The position numbers and the translations under genes are program-made. Shown here one piece after another: positions 55,377-64,000 of a stretch of DNA of 64,000 nt. Source of the stretch: Saccharomonospora cyanea NA-134 (GTDB lineage: Bacteria > Actinomycetota > Actinomycetes > Mycobacteriales > Pseudonocardiaceae); NCBI RefSeq assembly GCF_000244975.1, contig NZ_CM001440.1, positions 4,262,325 through 4,326,324 on the forward strand. The letters are read 5' to 3'. The notes beneath the pieces are model-generated. The model was given only the letters and a program-made list of their open reading frames with translations. It was not told the origin of the DNA and did no database searches. How positions within the stretch are numbered: the stretch's first letter is position 1; every line of letters begins with the position of its first letter.

Positions 55377-57710
55377 GTGAGCGAGGTGTTTGCGCGCGTG
55401 CCACTCCCTGGCCCCGACACCCACGTCGTCGAGTTACGTGTCCCGGGACTCATCGGCACCAGTGGGGACGATCTGCTGGACTCGACGGGCACCGTCGACG
55501 TCGACGGCGACGGGATCGGCAGGATCATCCGGCCGTGCGACCGGTTGCGTCGGCCTGCGCCCGGCCCGGTTCTGCGAGCACCCGGCCGTTCCGTGCCCCG
55601 GACGCTGGAGGGCTACCTGTGGAGCCGCATGACCTCGGGCGGGGCGGCGAAGGCGGCGTGGGCACTGTTGTTTCCGTTCTCGCTGGTCAACGTCGCACAG
55701 TGGATGTTGCCGCCTGACTCGGGGTCGCGGGCCTCGCAGACTCTGTCGGCGGTCTGCCGGGCGCTGCTGCGGGTCGCCGCGCTGCTGCTCACCATGCTGC
55801 TGGTGGGCCAGCTCGCGGTGGTGAGCCTCGATCTCCTGGCGACGCAGTGCCTGCGTCCCGCAGGGGCGTGCCTGGAAGCCGCGCCGTCGTGGCTGCGTGA
55901 CACGGCGAGCGTTCGCACCGCACTGGGCCTCGCACCACTGCTGGTACTGATCGGGGTCCTGTTCGTCGTGGCCTCCACGTCCTGGGAGGTGCGAGCGTCT
56001 CGCCTACGGGAGCACCGGCCGGACCTTCCCGGCGGGACACTGCTGGACGACGAGCAGGAGACGACCACGTTGCGTTGTCTGCACACGGTGGCCGCGCTCA
56101 GCGTCGTCGTGCTCATGCTGCTCGGCGGTCCCCTGACGGCGCCCACCCGTACCGTGGACGCCGTCGTCTGGGTGCTCGCGTTGGTGTTGCTCGGGTTCGG
56201 CGCGGGGGCGGCGGCGTTGCGGGCGCACCGCCTGCTGGGACCGGTGCCGCGTGCCGGGCTCATCACGCTCGCGTTGGTGCTGGTCGGCGTGGCCGCGGTA
56301 GTGGCGACGCCGCTGTCGGGGCAGGTGTCCTCGGGTGCGAACGCCACCGTGGAACTGGTGGCGGCGGCGTTGTTCGCCGTGTGCGTGCTCTTCGCGTTGC
56401 TGCTCGTGCCCACGGCGATCGTGGCGAGGCGCACGTGGTCGGCGCTGCCCCGACGGCTTCGGCCGTGGGTGGGTGGCTGGGCGGCGGCACCCGTGCTCGC
56501 ACTGGGGGCGTTGCTGGGCGGTGGCTTCGGTGCCGGCCTGGCGATCGCCGCCCGGCACATGCTGGATTCCTCGCTCGCCCTCCCCGAGGGCTACACACTG
56601 ATCACCTTGCTGTGGGGCGCGGGGCTGGTGTTCGCCGCGCTCGTCGCCGTGCCGGTGTTCGCCGTTGCGGTGCCGCTGCGCAGGGTCCGGCGCGGAGTGC
56701 CCGAGGTGCTGCGTCTCATGGAAACCCGCGAGGAGGACGTCGACGAAGCCACCGCCGCATGGGCCAGGGCCGCCTGGGAACGCAAGCACCTGCACCGCAT
56801 CGTGCTGGCCGTGGTCCTGGCGATGATCGCGGGTGCGGGTGCGCTCGTGGCCGTGCGCGTCGGCGCGATCGAGATCCCGGACTTTCTGAAACCCCTGTCG
56901 GCGGTGGGAGTGGTGGCGCTCGGCGGGCTGGCCTTCGCGCTGCTGCGTGCGGTCTTCACCACCGCGACGGGAACACTCCGGGTACGTCACCTCGCCGCGT
57001 TCACCGATCTGGTGTGTTTCTGGCCCCGCGTCGCGCACCCCGTGGTACCGCCGTCGTACGCGCTGAAAGTGGTTCCCGAACTGGCCGAGCGCGCCAAGGA
57101 ACACCTACGCGCGCCCGACAGCCGGGTCGTCCTCGCCGGATACCACGTGGGCGGCCTGCTCGCCGTCATCACCGCGGGCAGGCTGAGCGCGGAACTCTCC
57201 GAACCCGAAATCGAACGACTCGGGCTGCTCACGGCGGGCACTCCGTTGCAGTGGGGGTACCAGCGCGCGTTTCCGGGCGTGTTCGGGCACGAGGCGCTCG
57301 TCCGGGTCTTCGGCACTCTTTCCGGCCGCTGGCGGGGACTCTGCCGGGGCACCGACACCTTCGGCGGTGGTGCCACCACGTGGCGCCACCAGGTCGCGGG
57401 CGGCGAACTGCTTGGTGTCGGCTACCTGCCCGAAGGTGGGGTCGGACCGCTGGACGCCGCCGAGCGCGGCCCTCACGGCGCGCTGGTGCTCGGCGGCGAC
57501 CACTGGCTTCCCGACCCGGCGGCCGGTCCGGTCAAGGGGCGGCGCTGGGCTCCGGGCGTACGCAGGCATGGCGACTACGTCGTCGAGCCCGAGTGGGACA
57601 GGGCCGTGGCGTATGCGGCAGGTCTGGTCGGCCCGTCGCCTGCCATCCCCGAGCCGACCCGGCCGACCGGGCCCGTGCCGAGTGATGCCCTCGGCGCGCC
57701 GAGGCTGTAG
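55377..57710 (+). CDS. Large multi-pass membrane protein with alpha/beta-hydrolase-like C-terminus
   Basis: This 777-residue protein begins with VVELRVPGLIGTSGDDLLD, which resembles the N-terminal signature LRVHGV(G/S)GT of actinobacterial membrane proteins with a lipase-like region. About eleven hydrophobic segments follow between residues 90 and 535. The C-terminal 220 residues resemble an alpha/beta-hydrolase, with AGYHVGG (588-593) at the nucleophile elbow, where His replaces the expected Ser. A catalytic role is therefore doubtful. GTG start. Monocistronic by context; the function is not known to me. Confidence 0.75.
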   Translation: MSEVFARVPLPGPDTHVVELRVPGLIGTSGDDLLDSTGTVDVDGDGIGRIIRPCDRLRRPAPGPVLRAPGRSVPRTLEGYLWSRMTSGGAAKAAWALLFPFSLVNVAQWMLPPDSGSRASQTLSAVCRALLRVAALLLTMLLVGQLAVVSLDLLATQCLRPAGACLEAAPSWLRDTASVRTALGLAPLLVLIGVLFVVASTSWEVRASRLREHRPDLPGGTLLDDEQETTTLRCLHTVAALSVVVLMLLGGPLTAPTRTVDAVVWVLALVLLGFGAGAAALRAHRLLGPVPRAGLITLALVLVGVAAVVATPLSGQVSSGANATVELVAAALFAVCVLFALLLVPTAIVARRTWSALPRRLRPWVGGWAAAPVLALGALLGGGFGAGLAIAARHMLDSSLALPEGYTLITLLWGAGLVFAALVAVPVFAVAVPLRRVRRGVPEVLRLMETREEDVDEATAAWARAAWERKHLHRIVLAVVLAMIAGAGALVAVRVGAIEIPDFLKPLSAVGVVALGGLAFALLRAVFTTATGTLRVRHLAAFTDLVCFWPRVAHPVVPPSYALKVVPELAERAKEHLRAPDSRVVLAGYHVGGLLAVITAGRLSAELSEPEIERLGLLTAGTPLQWGYQRAFPGVFGHEALVRVFGTLSGRWRGLCRGTDTFGGGATTWRHQVAGGELLGVGYLPEGGVGPLDAAERGPHGALVLGGDHWLPDPAAGPVKGRRWAPGVRRHGDYVVEPEWDRAVAYAAGLVGPSPAIPEPTRPTGPVPSDALGAPRL

Positions 57711-57722
57711 GGCAGCCTGGGG

Positions 57723-58502
57723 TCAGGACGTGGCCTTGCCCTTGCGCATCCGCGTCAGGGCGAGCAACGCACCGCCGCCCACGAGCAGCGCGGCACCGAG
57801 ACCGATCAACCAGCCACTGCTGAACCCGGTGGAGGCCAGGTCGCCGTCCTCGGCCACCGGTGCGGGTGCGCTTTCGGTGGTCTCCGGCGCACTCGGGCCG
57901 CCCGCGGGGTTCGAGGTGGTGGGTTCACTCACCGCCGTCGACGACGGCACGTCGGTCGGCTCACTCGCCGGGGGCTCCTCGGTGCCGGGCTCGCTCGGCT
58001 CAGGCTGGTCGGGGTTCGGCTCCGTGGTCTCCGGGTCGGTGGTCGGCGGCTCGGACGGCGCCTCCTCACCGCAGGCGAACCAGTGGCTGATCGCGGGAAT
58101 GTTGCCACCGTTGTTCAGCGGGGACCGCAGGTCCTCCCAGGGCACGGTCTCGGACAGCCCACGCTCCCCCGGCACGTACACGTTGTAGCGGGGGCCGCCC
58201 TTCACGACGATCGCGGTGACCACGATGCCGTCGGGCACGTCGGTGATCGTCAGGTACCTGTCCTGGTTGGGGACGCCGCCCTCGTAGGTCAACGAGGCGT
58301 TTTCCACGTCTTCACCGCCGTCGCCGACCTTCACCAGGATGCCACCGCCGAACTGCTCGCACTCCGTGGCGTTGCCCTGCTCGATCACAGCGCGTGGGTC
58401 CTCTTCGGACTCCGTCGCCAGCGCCGGCGGCACGGCGGCCACCGCCAGGCCCAGGCTCAGTGCGGCGACAGCGAGGTTTCGGGTTCGGAAAAGTCGGGGC
58501 AT
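57723..58502 (-). CDS. Cell-wall-anchored surface protein with LASTG sorting signal
   Basis: This 259-residue secreted protein has a signal peptide (about 1-29, ALA cleavage), a small folded domain (about 35-145, two Cys) and a Pro/Glu/Thr/Ser-rich spacer (about 148-222). It ends with LASTG, a membrane segment and a basic tail (RMRKGKATS). LAxTG is the motif recognised by class E sortases of high-GC Actinobacteria. The folded part is not recognised. No sortase gene is nearby, so a housekeeping sortase elsewhere is implied. Confidence 0.87.
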   Translation of the reverse strand: MPRLFRTRNLAVAALSLGLAVAAVPPALATESEEDPRAVIEQGNATECEQFGGGILVKVGDGGEDVENASLTYEGGVPNQDRYLTITDVPDGIVVTAIVVKGGPRYNVYVPGERGLSETVPWEDLRSPLNNGGNIPAISHWFACGEEAPSEPPTTDPETTEPNPDQPEPSEPGTEEPPASEPTDVPSSTAVSEPTTSNPAGGPSAPETTESAPAPVAEDGDLASTGFSSGWLIGLGAALLVGGGALLALTRMRKGKATS

Positions 58503-58702
58503 GGGTCACTCCGTCGGGGACACGGGGGATACAGGGAAATTACGGGTGGCCTCGAAGTCGGAGGAGGCCGCCCGCACTCTATATGCCCAGAGTGAAACCA
58601 TCATGCCGAATCCGTGATGGTGATCCATTCGATTCCAATTGGTAACGACCGACGACACAATCGCCATCAAGTCGCAACAAACCGCCTCGCTCCGGCGACT
58701 TC

Positions 58703-59617
58703 TCACACGGTGACGCGGTACAGGTCCGGCTCCAGATAGATCAGCCGAGCCGCGGGCACCTTCGCGCGGACACGGGCCTCGGCCTCGTCGATCGCCGTGG
58801 CGACGGCGGCCATGTCCAGACCTTCGCGCAGACTCAGCTTGGCGGCCACCAGGAGCTCCTCCGGCCCGATGTACTGGGTGCGAATGTGGATCACCCGCTC
58901 GACGTCCCCCGACACCAGCTCGCCCACGATCGCCTCGAGTTCGCGGTCACCCGAGCCCTCGCCGATGAGCAGGCTCTTCATCTCGACGATCAGCGTGATC
59001 GCGATGACTCCGAGCAGCACACCGATCATCAGCGTGCCCACGCCGTCCCACACCGGGTCGCCGGTCACCACCGCGAGGCCGACGCCGAGCAGCGCGAAGA
59101 CGAGCCCGAACAGGGCCCCGGCGTCCTCGAGCAACACCACGGGCAGTTCAGGAGTCTTCGACTGCCGGATGAACGCCCACCACGTTTTGTCGCCCTTCAA
59201 CCGCTTGGACTCGACGATGGCGGTGCGGAAGCTGTAGCACTCCAGCGCGATGGCCACCACGAGGATCACCACGGCCACCATCGGGGACGACAGCTCCTCC
59301 GGATGCTGGATCTTGTGGATGCCCTCGTACAGGGCGAAGACCGAGCCGAGCGTGAACAGCATCAGCGCCACGATGAACGAGTAGAAGTAGCGTTCCCGTC
59401 CGTAACCGAACGGGTGCGCCTTGGTCGCCCGGCGCTTCGAGGTCTTCTGCCCCAGCAACAGAAGCCCCTGGTTGGAGGTGTCGGCCACCGAGTGCACCGA
59501 CTCCGCCAGCATCGACGACGATCCGGTGATCAGAAAGCCCACGAACTTGGACACGGCGATACCCGCGTTCGCGAACAACGCCGCGAGGATCGCCTTGGTC
59601 CCACCTTCTGCTGCCAC
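58703..59617 (-). CDS. Cation diffusion facilitator (ZnT9/SLC30A9-like) transporter
   Basis: This 304-residue metal/proton antiporter has about six membrane segments (1-225) and a cytosolic domain. The site in helix 2 is ESVHSVADTSNQ (His and Asp). The helix-5 motif LLEDAGALFG lacks the usual His, as in the ZnT9 branch, so the metal choice may differ from classic zinc exporters. GTG start with GAAGGGGG upstream. It follows manA on the same strand after 228 bases. Confidence 0.9.
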   Translation of the reverse strand: MAAEGGTKAILAALFANAGIAVSKFVGFLITGSSSMLAESVHSVADTSNQGLLLLGQKTSKRRATKAHPFGYGRERYFYSFIVALMLFTLGSVFALYEGIHKIQHPEELSSPMVAVVILVVAIALECYSFRTAIVESKRLKGDKTWWAFIRQSKTPELPVVLLEDAGALFGLVFALLGVGLAVVTGDPVWDGVGTLMIGVLLGVIAITLIVEMKSLLIGEGSGDRELEAIVGELVSGDVERVIHIRTQYIGPEELLVAAKLSLREGLDMAAVATAIDEAEARVRAKVPAARLIYLEPDLYRVTV

Positions 59618-59845
59618 GGTTTCCCCCTTCGTGTGCGCAGACCGACCGGCCCGCGTCGATCGGAGTGCAGCTTAAAGGCCCGGTGGGACCGCTGTGCTGT
59701 GGCACCCGGTTCCCACGTCGTCACACCGGGGACGGAGCGCGGCCCGGCCTGAGACGCACGAAACGGCCTGCGCGCCTCCGGCAGGGGGACGCCAGCTGCC
59801 GGGTACACGAAATCGTGCCAGGTCAGCGGCGGCTGTTCGTCCCCG

Positions 59846-61087
59846 TCAGGCGCACGTACCGGCAGTCGCCCGGAAGACCCTGGCCGAACCGCTGAGCGTG
59901 GGCCGGATCCGCACCTCGGGATCGCACGCGGGCAACCACACCGACTCCCCACGGCGCAGCTCGACCTTCGTACCGTCCTCGGAACAGAGCAACAACTCGC
60001 CCTGGGTGCAGAGCAGGATCTGTGGGCCTGACCCACCGAGCCGCACCTCGCCGTTGTCGCCGTCCGCCCACTCGAGACGTGACAGCTCGAACTCCGGCGC
60101 GTCGGTGCGGTACACGGCGACGCGCTCGTCGAGCACACCGCGTTCCCCGCACAACACGGGCATGTCACCACACGCGAAGTCGACCACCCGCAGGAGCTCG
60201 GGCACGTCCACGTGCTTGGGCGTCAGCCCGCCACGCAGGATGTTGTCGGAGTTCGCGAGGATCTCCACGGCGGTGCCGTGCAGGTACAGGTGCAGGTTGC
60301 CCGCGGGCAGGTAGAGGGCTTCTCCTGCGTGGAGGGTGAGCCGGTTCAGCAGCAACGCGGCCAGCACACCGGCGTCGTGCGGGTGTGCCTCGCCCAGTTC
60401 GAGCACGGTGCGGCACTCGGTGTCGAACTCGCCGTGTTCCTTGATGTGCCGCACGCACGCGTCGAGCACCTCGGGCAGGAGCTGGTCGAGGGTGGGCTGC
60501 GGCATGGTGATCAGCGTCGTGAACAACGCCCGGAGCCCGTCCGGGTCGGGCTGGGCGGCCAGCAACTCGGTGTACCTGGTGAGCCCGGGAGTGTCGATGG
60601 CCCGCAACAGGCGCACGGTGCGGCGCGGGTCCCGGAACCCGGCGAGCGCGTGGAACTCCGTCAGCGCGCACACCAGCTCCGGTTTGGCCGTCGGATCGGG
60701 ATAGTTCCGGTTCGGCGCGTCCTTCGGGATGCCCGCCGCCTCCTCGCGGGCCCAACCCTCCGCCGCCTGCTTCGCCGACGGGTGAGCCTGCATCGACAGC
60801 GGCTCCTCCACCGCGAGGATCTTGAGCAGGAACGGCAACCGACCGCCCCACCGGCCCGCGCAGTCCTCACCGAGCTGTCCGACCGGGTCGCTCTCCACCA
60901 GGTCGAGCAGGCTCCGCTCCGTCCCGTCCTCACTCACCACGCGGGAGGGGTCGCCCGGGTGCGCTCCCATCCAGAGCTCCGCCTCGGGATGCGGCGCGGG
61001 CACCGGACGCCCCAGCAGTTCCGGGATCGTGGTCCTGGAGCCCCACGCGTAGGGCCGGACTGCGTTGCGCAGCAGTTCCACGGTCAA
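59846..61087 (-). CDS. manA: Mannose-6-phosphate isomerase, class I
   Basis: This 413-residue zinc enzyme interconverts fructose-6-P and mannose-6-P. Zinc ligands appear as Gln/His in MQAHPS, Glu in KPELVCAL and His in YLPAGNLHLYLHG; AYAWGSR-type PYAWGSRT marks the N-terminus. TTG 61087 is preferred because GGAG lies 5 bases upstream; GTG 61081 is a possible alternative. It is the last gene of the mannose operon and feeds GDP-mannose for envelope mannosylation. Confidence 0.93.
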   Translation of the reverse strand: MTVELLRNAVRPYAWGSRTTIPELLGRPVPAPHPEAELWMGAHPGDPSRVVSEDGTERSLLDLVESDPVGQLGEDCAGRWGGRLPFLLKILAVEEPLSMQAHPSAKQAAEGWAREEAAGIPKDAPNRNYPDPTAKPELVCALTEFHALAGFRDPRRTVRLLRAIDTPGLTRYTELLAAQPDPDGLRALFTTLITMPQPTLDQLLPEVLDACVRHIKEHGEFDTECRTVLELGEAHPHDAGVLAALLLNRLTLHAGEALYLPAGNLHLYLHGTAVEILANSDNILRGGLTPKHVDVPELLRVVDFACGDMPVLCGERGVLDERVAVYRTDAPEFELSRLEWADGDNGEVRLGGSGPQILLCTQGELLLCSEDGTKVELRRGESVWLPACDPEVRIRPTLSGSARVFRATAGTCA

Positions 61088-61134
61088 CTCAACTCCTCGC
61101 CGGCCGTCCACCGGCCTTTTCTCGTGTACTGGCT

Positions 61135-62226
61135 CTACGCGGTTGCGGGCGCAACGCGGCCAGCTCCCCCAATCGTTCCCGCCGCGAGACCGAGGTAGAG
61201 CGCCGCGAACTCGAACCGCAGCGCAAGAACGGCCGCGCGGGCGGCGTCATCGGCCACGATCTCGTCCGCCGGCGCCAGAACGTCCGCCGACGGCAGCAAC
61301 TCCCCGGCCCGATGCCGACTGCCGTCCGCCGCCTGCCCAGTGATCACCGCGAGCAGCACCACTCGAACCGGGGCACTCTCCCCCGTCCGGTCCTCGGGAT
61401 CGGCGAAGATCGTGTTGCTTCCCGAGACGTCCGCGGCCGCCCTCCGCAGCGCAGACCGGGACAGCGCCTGACGGTAGTGCGCGACGTCCGCGACGACGGC
61501 CGCATGGGCGGCCAGAGCGTATGCGGCATGGTGGGCCGCCCCCACGGCCACCGAGTCCAGTCCCCACAAAAGCGGGGTACGCTCGGCCAGCCGCAACGCC
61601 AGCGACTTGGCGGGATTGACGAACGACTCGTGACCGAGGTGGCAGCGTTCGGCCTCGTGATCCAAACGGTCGGCGAGGGTTTCGATGTCGGCCACCGACA
61701 AGCCGAGCGTGTTGGTCGTGAGCAGGCCCGCCGTGAGGGCCCTCGCCAGCGCGAACTCCTCGGGCACCGGCACGCGGGGAGCGAGGACCACCCCACGCCC
61801 CGCCACGGACGAGGCCACCGGTCCCTCCGACGGTGCGGACAACACCAAACCGGCGCCGTACCTCGCGGCCCGCTCCAACGACCGGGCCAACTCGTGGTCG
61901 TACGGATCGTCGGTGTGTGCGAACACCGCGTCGAGCGCCCCGACCCAGCTGGGCACCACGTCGCTCAGGACCACCGGCACGGGACTGGCCGGAGCGACGA
62001 GGGCCTCCAGTAGTCTCGCCGCGGTGTGCCCCACCCCCGGGCGGGACACGATCACCAGGGAACGTGGCCTGCCGACGTCGAGTCGCTCGCTCAGCTCCAG
62101 CTCCGCAGCGGTCTCGGCGGTGGCCCGCACCTGGGCGCCCGCCATGGCGGCGGCTCTCAGCAGCCCGGCACCGTCGGCGTCGGCCAACCGCGTCGGGTCG
62201 TCGAGCAGGCTGTCGTCAAGCGCCAT
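61135..62226 (-). CDS. TobH-like SIS-domain protein (Rv3256c-like)
   Basis: This 363-residue protein lies between phosphomannomutase and mannose-6-P isomerase, as in mycobacteria. It starts LDDPTRLADADGAGLLRAAAMAGAQVR, has a sugar-isomerase-like region with LVIVSRPGVGHTAARLLEAL, and a second half with GLDSVAVGAAHHAAYALAAHA. It is classed as TobH/SIS-like; the exact reaction is unknown, but a sugar-phosphate role is likely. The start could also be ATG 62244. It overlaps the end of the Trm112-like gene. Confidence 0.82.
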   Translation of the reverse strand: MALDDSLLDDPTRLADADGAGLLRAAAMAGAQVRATAETAAELELSERLDVGRPRSLVIVSRPGVGHTAARLLEALVAPASPVPVVLSDVVPSWVGALDAVFAHTDDPYDHELARSLERAARYGAGLVLSAPSEGPVASSVAGRGVVLAPRVPVPEEFALARALTAGLLTTNTLGLSVADIETLADRLDHEAERCHLGHESFVNPAKSLALRLAERTPLLWGLDSVAVGAAHHAAYALAAHAAVVADVAHYRQALSRSALRRAAADVSGSNTIFADPEDRTGESAPVRVVLLAVITGQAADGSRHRAGELLPSADVLAPADEIVADDAARAAVLALRFEFAALYLGLAAGTIGGAGRVAPATA

Positions 62227-62452
62227 CGGAACTGGTCTGGTCATCGTTGTCACGCCCGCCGTCGTCCGGGGGAGTTGCCTCGTCGAGCAGGAGCACGGGG
62301 ATTCCGTCACGCACCGGGTAGACCCGTCCGCACGACGTGCAGGTCAGCGCATCCGCATCCGGGTCACCCGGCGCACCCGGCGTCAACGGAGCGTGGTCCG
62401 GCGCGGGGCACGCGAGGATCTCCAACAGCTGCGCATCAAGCGTGACGGCCAT
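62216..62452 (-). CDS. Trm112-like zinc-ribbon protein
   Basis: This 78-residue Trm112 (UPF0434/YcaR) protein has LLEILACPAPDH (Cys), LTCTSCGRVYPVRDGIPVLL (two Cys) and an Asp-rich tail. In eukaryotes and archaea Trm112 activates RNA and protein methyltransferases; the bacterial role is less clear. It lies inside the mannose operon. ATG 62452 follows GAGGAAGC. Its last bases overlap the TobH-like gene. Confidence 0.87.
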   Translation of the reverse strand: MAVTLDAQLLEILACPAPDHAPLTPGAPGDPDADALTCTSCGRVYPVRDGIPVLLLDEATPPDDGGRDNDDQTSSDGA

Positions 62453-62521
62453 GCTTCCTCTTTACCACTAGCGAGTTCATACGTGACGTCAGATCGGTGT
62501 GACGGATTGAGGACCCGTGAC

Positions 62522-63877
62522 TCAACCACGCACGATGGCAAGGACTTCGTCGGTCAACGAGCGCACCGCCGCCTCGTCGGACGCCTCGACGTTCAACCGG
62601 AGCAGCGGCTCCGTGTTGGACGCACGGAGATTGAACCAACCGCGCTCGCCGAGGTCCACCGTGAGCCCGTCGAGCTCGTCGAGTTCGGCCCCGTCGCGAC
62701 CCCCGAACGCCTCCTTCACGGCGGCGAGCCGCCCGGCCTGGTCGTCCACCGTCGAGTTGATCTCACCGGACGCGGCGTAGCGACTGTATTCGGAGGTCAG
62801 CGCCGACAGCGAGCCGTCCTGCTCGCCCAGCGCCGCGAGCACGTGCAGAGCCGCGAGCATGCCCGTGTCGGCACGCCAGAAGTCACGGAAGTAGTAGTGG
62901 GCCGAGTGCTCGCCACCGAAGATGGCGCCTGTCTCGGCCATCTGCTCCTTGATGAAGGAGTGCCCGACGCGGGTGCGCACCGGCGTGCCCCCGTGCTCGG
63001 CGACGATCTCGGGAACCGCCTTGGACGTGATGAGGTTGTGGATGATCGTGGCGCCGGGCTCCTTCGCGAGCTCCCGCACCGCCACGAGCGCGGTGATGGC
63101 GCTCGGCGACACCGGGTCGCCGTTCTCGTCGACCACGAAGCAGCGGTCGGCGTCGCCGTCGAACGCGAGTCCGAGGTCGGCACCCACTTCACGGACCTTC
63201 GCCTGGAGATCCACGATGTTGGCCGGGTCGAGCGGGTTGGCCTCGTGGTTGGGGAACGTCCCGTCCAGCTCGAAGTACATCGGCACGACCTCGATGGGCA
63301 GGCCCTCGAACACGCGCGGCACGGTGAGCCCACCCATGCCGTTGCCCGCGTCGACGACCACCTTCAGCGGGCGGCTGCCGCTCAGGTCGACGAGTCGGTG
63401 CAGGTGGGCCACGTAGTCGCTGAGCACGTCGCGCTCGGTGACCTTGCCGTGCTGACCCGCGAACTCGGGCACACCGTGCTCGACGGTGTCCCTGATCTCG
63501 GCGAGTCCTGATTCCTGCCCCACCGGGGAGGCGCCCGCACGGCAGAGCTTGATCCCGTTGTATCGGGCGGGGTTGTGGCTGGCCGTGAACATCGCACCGG
63601 GCATGTTCAGCGAGCCGGAAGCGAAGTACAGCTCGTCGGTGCTGGCGAGGCCGATCGACACCACGTCGAGCCCCTGCGACGTCACGCCGTTCGCGAACGC
63701 CCTGGCCAGGCCCGGTGACGACTCCCGCATGTCGTGCCCGATCACCACCGAGGGCGAGTCGGGCTTGATGAGCAACGCGAAGGCGGCACCGAAGTCGGTG
63801 ACCAGTTCCTCGGTCAGCTCCTCACCGACGACACCACGGATGTCGTACGCCTTCACGATGGCCGACAGGTCTGACAC
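62522..63877 (-). CDS. manB: Phosphomannomutase/phosphoglucomutase
   Basis: This 451-residue alpha-D-phosphohexomutase has AYDIRGVVG near the N-terminus, the phospho-Ser loop TASHNPARYNG, the metal loop DGDADRC, the sugar-binding GGEHSAHYYF and the phosphate-binding RASNTEPLLRLN. It converts mannose-6-P to mannose-1-P for GDP-mannose. GTG 63877 follows GAGAGG closely and matches the family start; a longer open frame upstream is not supported. Confidence 0.95.
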   Translation of the reverse strand: MSDLSAIVKAYDIRGVVGEELTEELVTDFGAAFALLIKPDSPSVVIGHDMRESSPGLARAFANGVTSQGLDVVSIGLASTDELYFASGSLNMPGAMFTASHNPARYNGIKLCRAGASPVGQESGLAEIRDTVEHGVPEFAGQHGKVTERDVLSDYVAHLHRLVDLSGSRPLKVVVDAGNGMGGLTVPRVFEGLPIEVVPMYFELDGTFPNHEANPLDPANIVDLQAKVREVGADLGLAFDGDADRCFVVDENGDPVSPSAITALVAVRELAKEPGATIIHNLITSKAVPEIVAEHGGTPVRTRVGHSFIKEQMAETGAIFGGEHSAHYYFRDFWRADTGMLAALHVLAALGEQDGSLSALTSEYSRYAASGEINSTVDDQAGRLAAVKEAFGGRDGAELDELDGLTVDLGERGWFNLRASNTEPLLRLNVEASDEAAVRSLTDEVLAIVRG

Positions 63878-63900
63878 GCCTCTCCCCGATCGTCTCCGAT

Positions 63901-63940
63901 GTAGGCTTCCGCAAGCCTCGATACCCGCGAGGAAGCCTAC
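63901..63940 (-). terminator. Hairpin upstream of manB
   Basis: GTAGGCTTCC and GGAAGCCTAC form a perfect 10-base inverted repeat around a 20-base middle part that can pair further. It lies between the end of the preceding minus-strand gene and manB, so it may partly end that transcript or act as an attenuator. Confidence 0.5.
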
Positions 63941-63956
63941 CGACACGTCCGGACGT

Positions 63957-64000
63957 TCAGGCGCGGCCGGGCAGTACCCGCAGGTGTCCCCGCCTGCCCT
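63957..64000 (-). CDS. C-terminal end of a DUF3499-like protein (partial)
   Basis: Reading the minus strand, the last bases of the window encode a short tail ending GRRGHLRVLPGRA before a TGA at 63957-63959. That tail resembles the end of DUF3499 proteins (Rv3258c), which precede manB in mycobacteria. Only 13 residues are visible, so the call rests on this similarity and on gene order. Confidence 0.5.
   Translation of the reverse strand, partial: GRRGHLRVLPGRA

Overview
The window is a high-GC, gene-dense stretch of an actinobacterial chromosome. GTG and TTG starts are common, and so are ATGA/GTGA overlaps and start codons placed 6-7 nt after a TANNNT -10 box. Several blocks match the mycobacterial chromosome in gene order: Rv3217c-like, diacylglycerol kinase, whiB1, pdtaS, sigR/rsrA, SRAP, rsgA; then DUF6459, secA, hpf, comF, lpqB, mtrB, mtrA, tmk; then manA, TobH, manB, DUF3499. 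Together with an ESX-type EspG/PPE-like/DUF3558 cassette and no mycolate genes in view, this suggests a Pseudonocardiaceae member (Saccharomonospora or Amycolatopsis-like). That placement is inference.

Layout. 1-8.8 kb: an ABC-2 permease, a fused two-module ABC exporter, and kgd, the large 2-oxoglutarate decarboxylase/dehydrogenase. 8.8-13.8 kb: a GNAT enzyme, then a leftward copper operon (csoR, copZ-like, secreted copper-associated protein, copA) whose promoter has a CsoR-type operator between its -35 and -10. 13.8-25.7 kb: secreted subtilase with P-domain, polyamine-synthase-like protein, malic enzyme, stand-alone sugar epimerase, histidine phosphatase-like protein, SSAT-like acetyltransferase, and a peptide module (POT transporter plus metallo-amidohydrolase) facing a two-unit Lrp regulator. 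25.7-33.7 kb: stress and redox core: lipid kinase, whiB1 with two CRP-like sites, pdtaS, the 24-residue ribosomal protein bL37, ybaK, and sigR-rsrA behind a perfect sigma-R promoter, followed by an SRAP protein with its overlapping hydrolase, and rsgA.

33.7-44.5 kb: two tandem methionine-rich lipoproteins, pruA, a WS/DGAT-like acyltransferase coupled to DUF6912, a SpoU methyltransferase, the orphan ESX cassette (part of it with lower GC), a small HAD protein and DUF6459. 44.5-55.2 kb: secA, hpf, comF, the lpqB-mtrB-mtrA envelope-signalling operon, an IclR regulator and tmk. 55.2-64 kb: a large membrane protein with a hydrolase-like C-terminus, a cell-wall protein with an LASTG sorting signal, a CDF metal transporter and the mannose-phosphate operon manB-trm112-tobH-manA that supplies precursors for cell-envelope mannosylation.

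No tRNA, rRNA, CRISPR array, insertion sequence or phage gene was seen. The most interesting signals are regulatory (sigR with a possible N-terminally extended isoform, dual CRP sites at whiB1, the CsoR-blocked promoter, a set of leaderless starts) and a handful of proteins with altered catalytic motifs.
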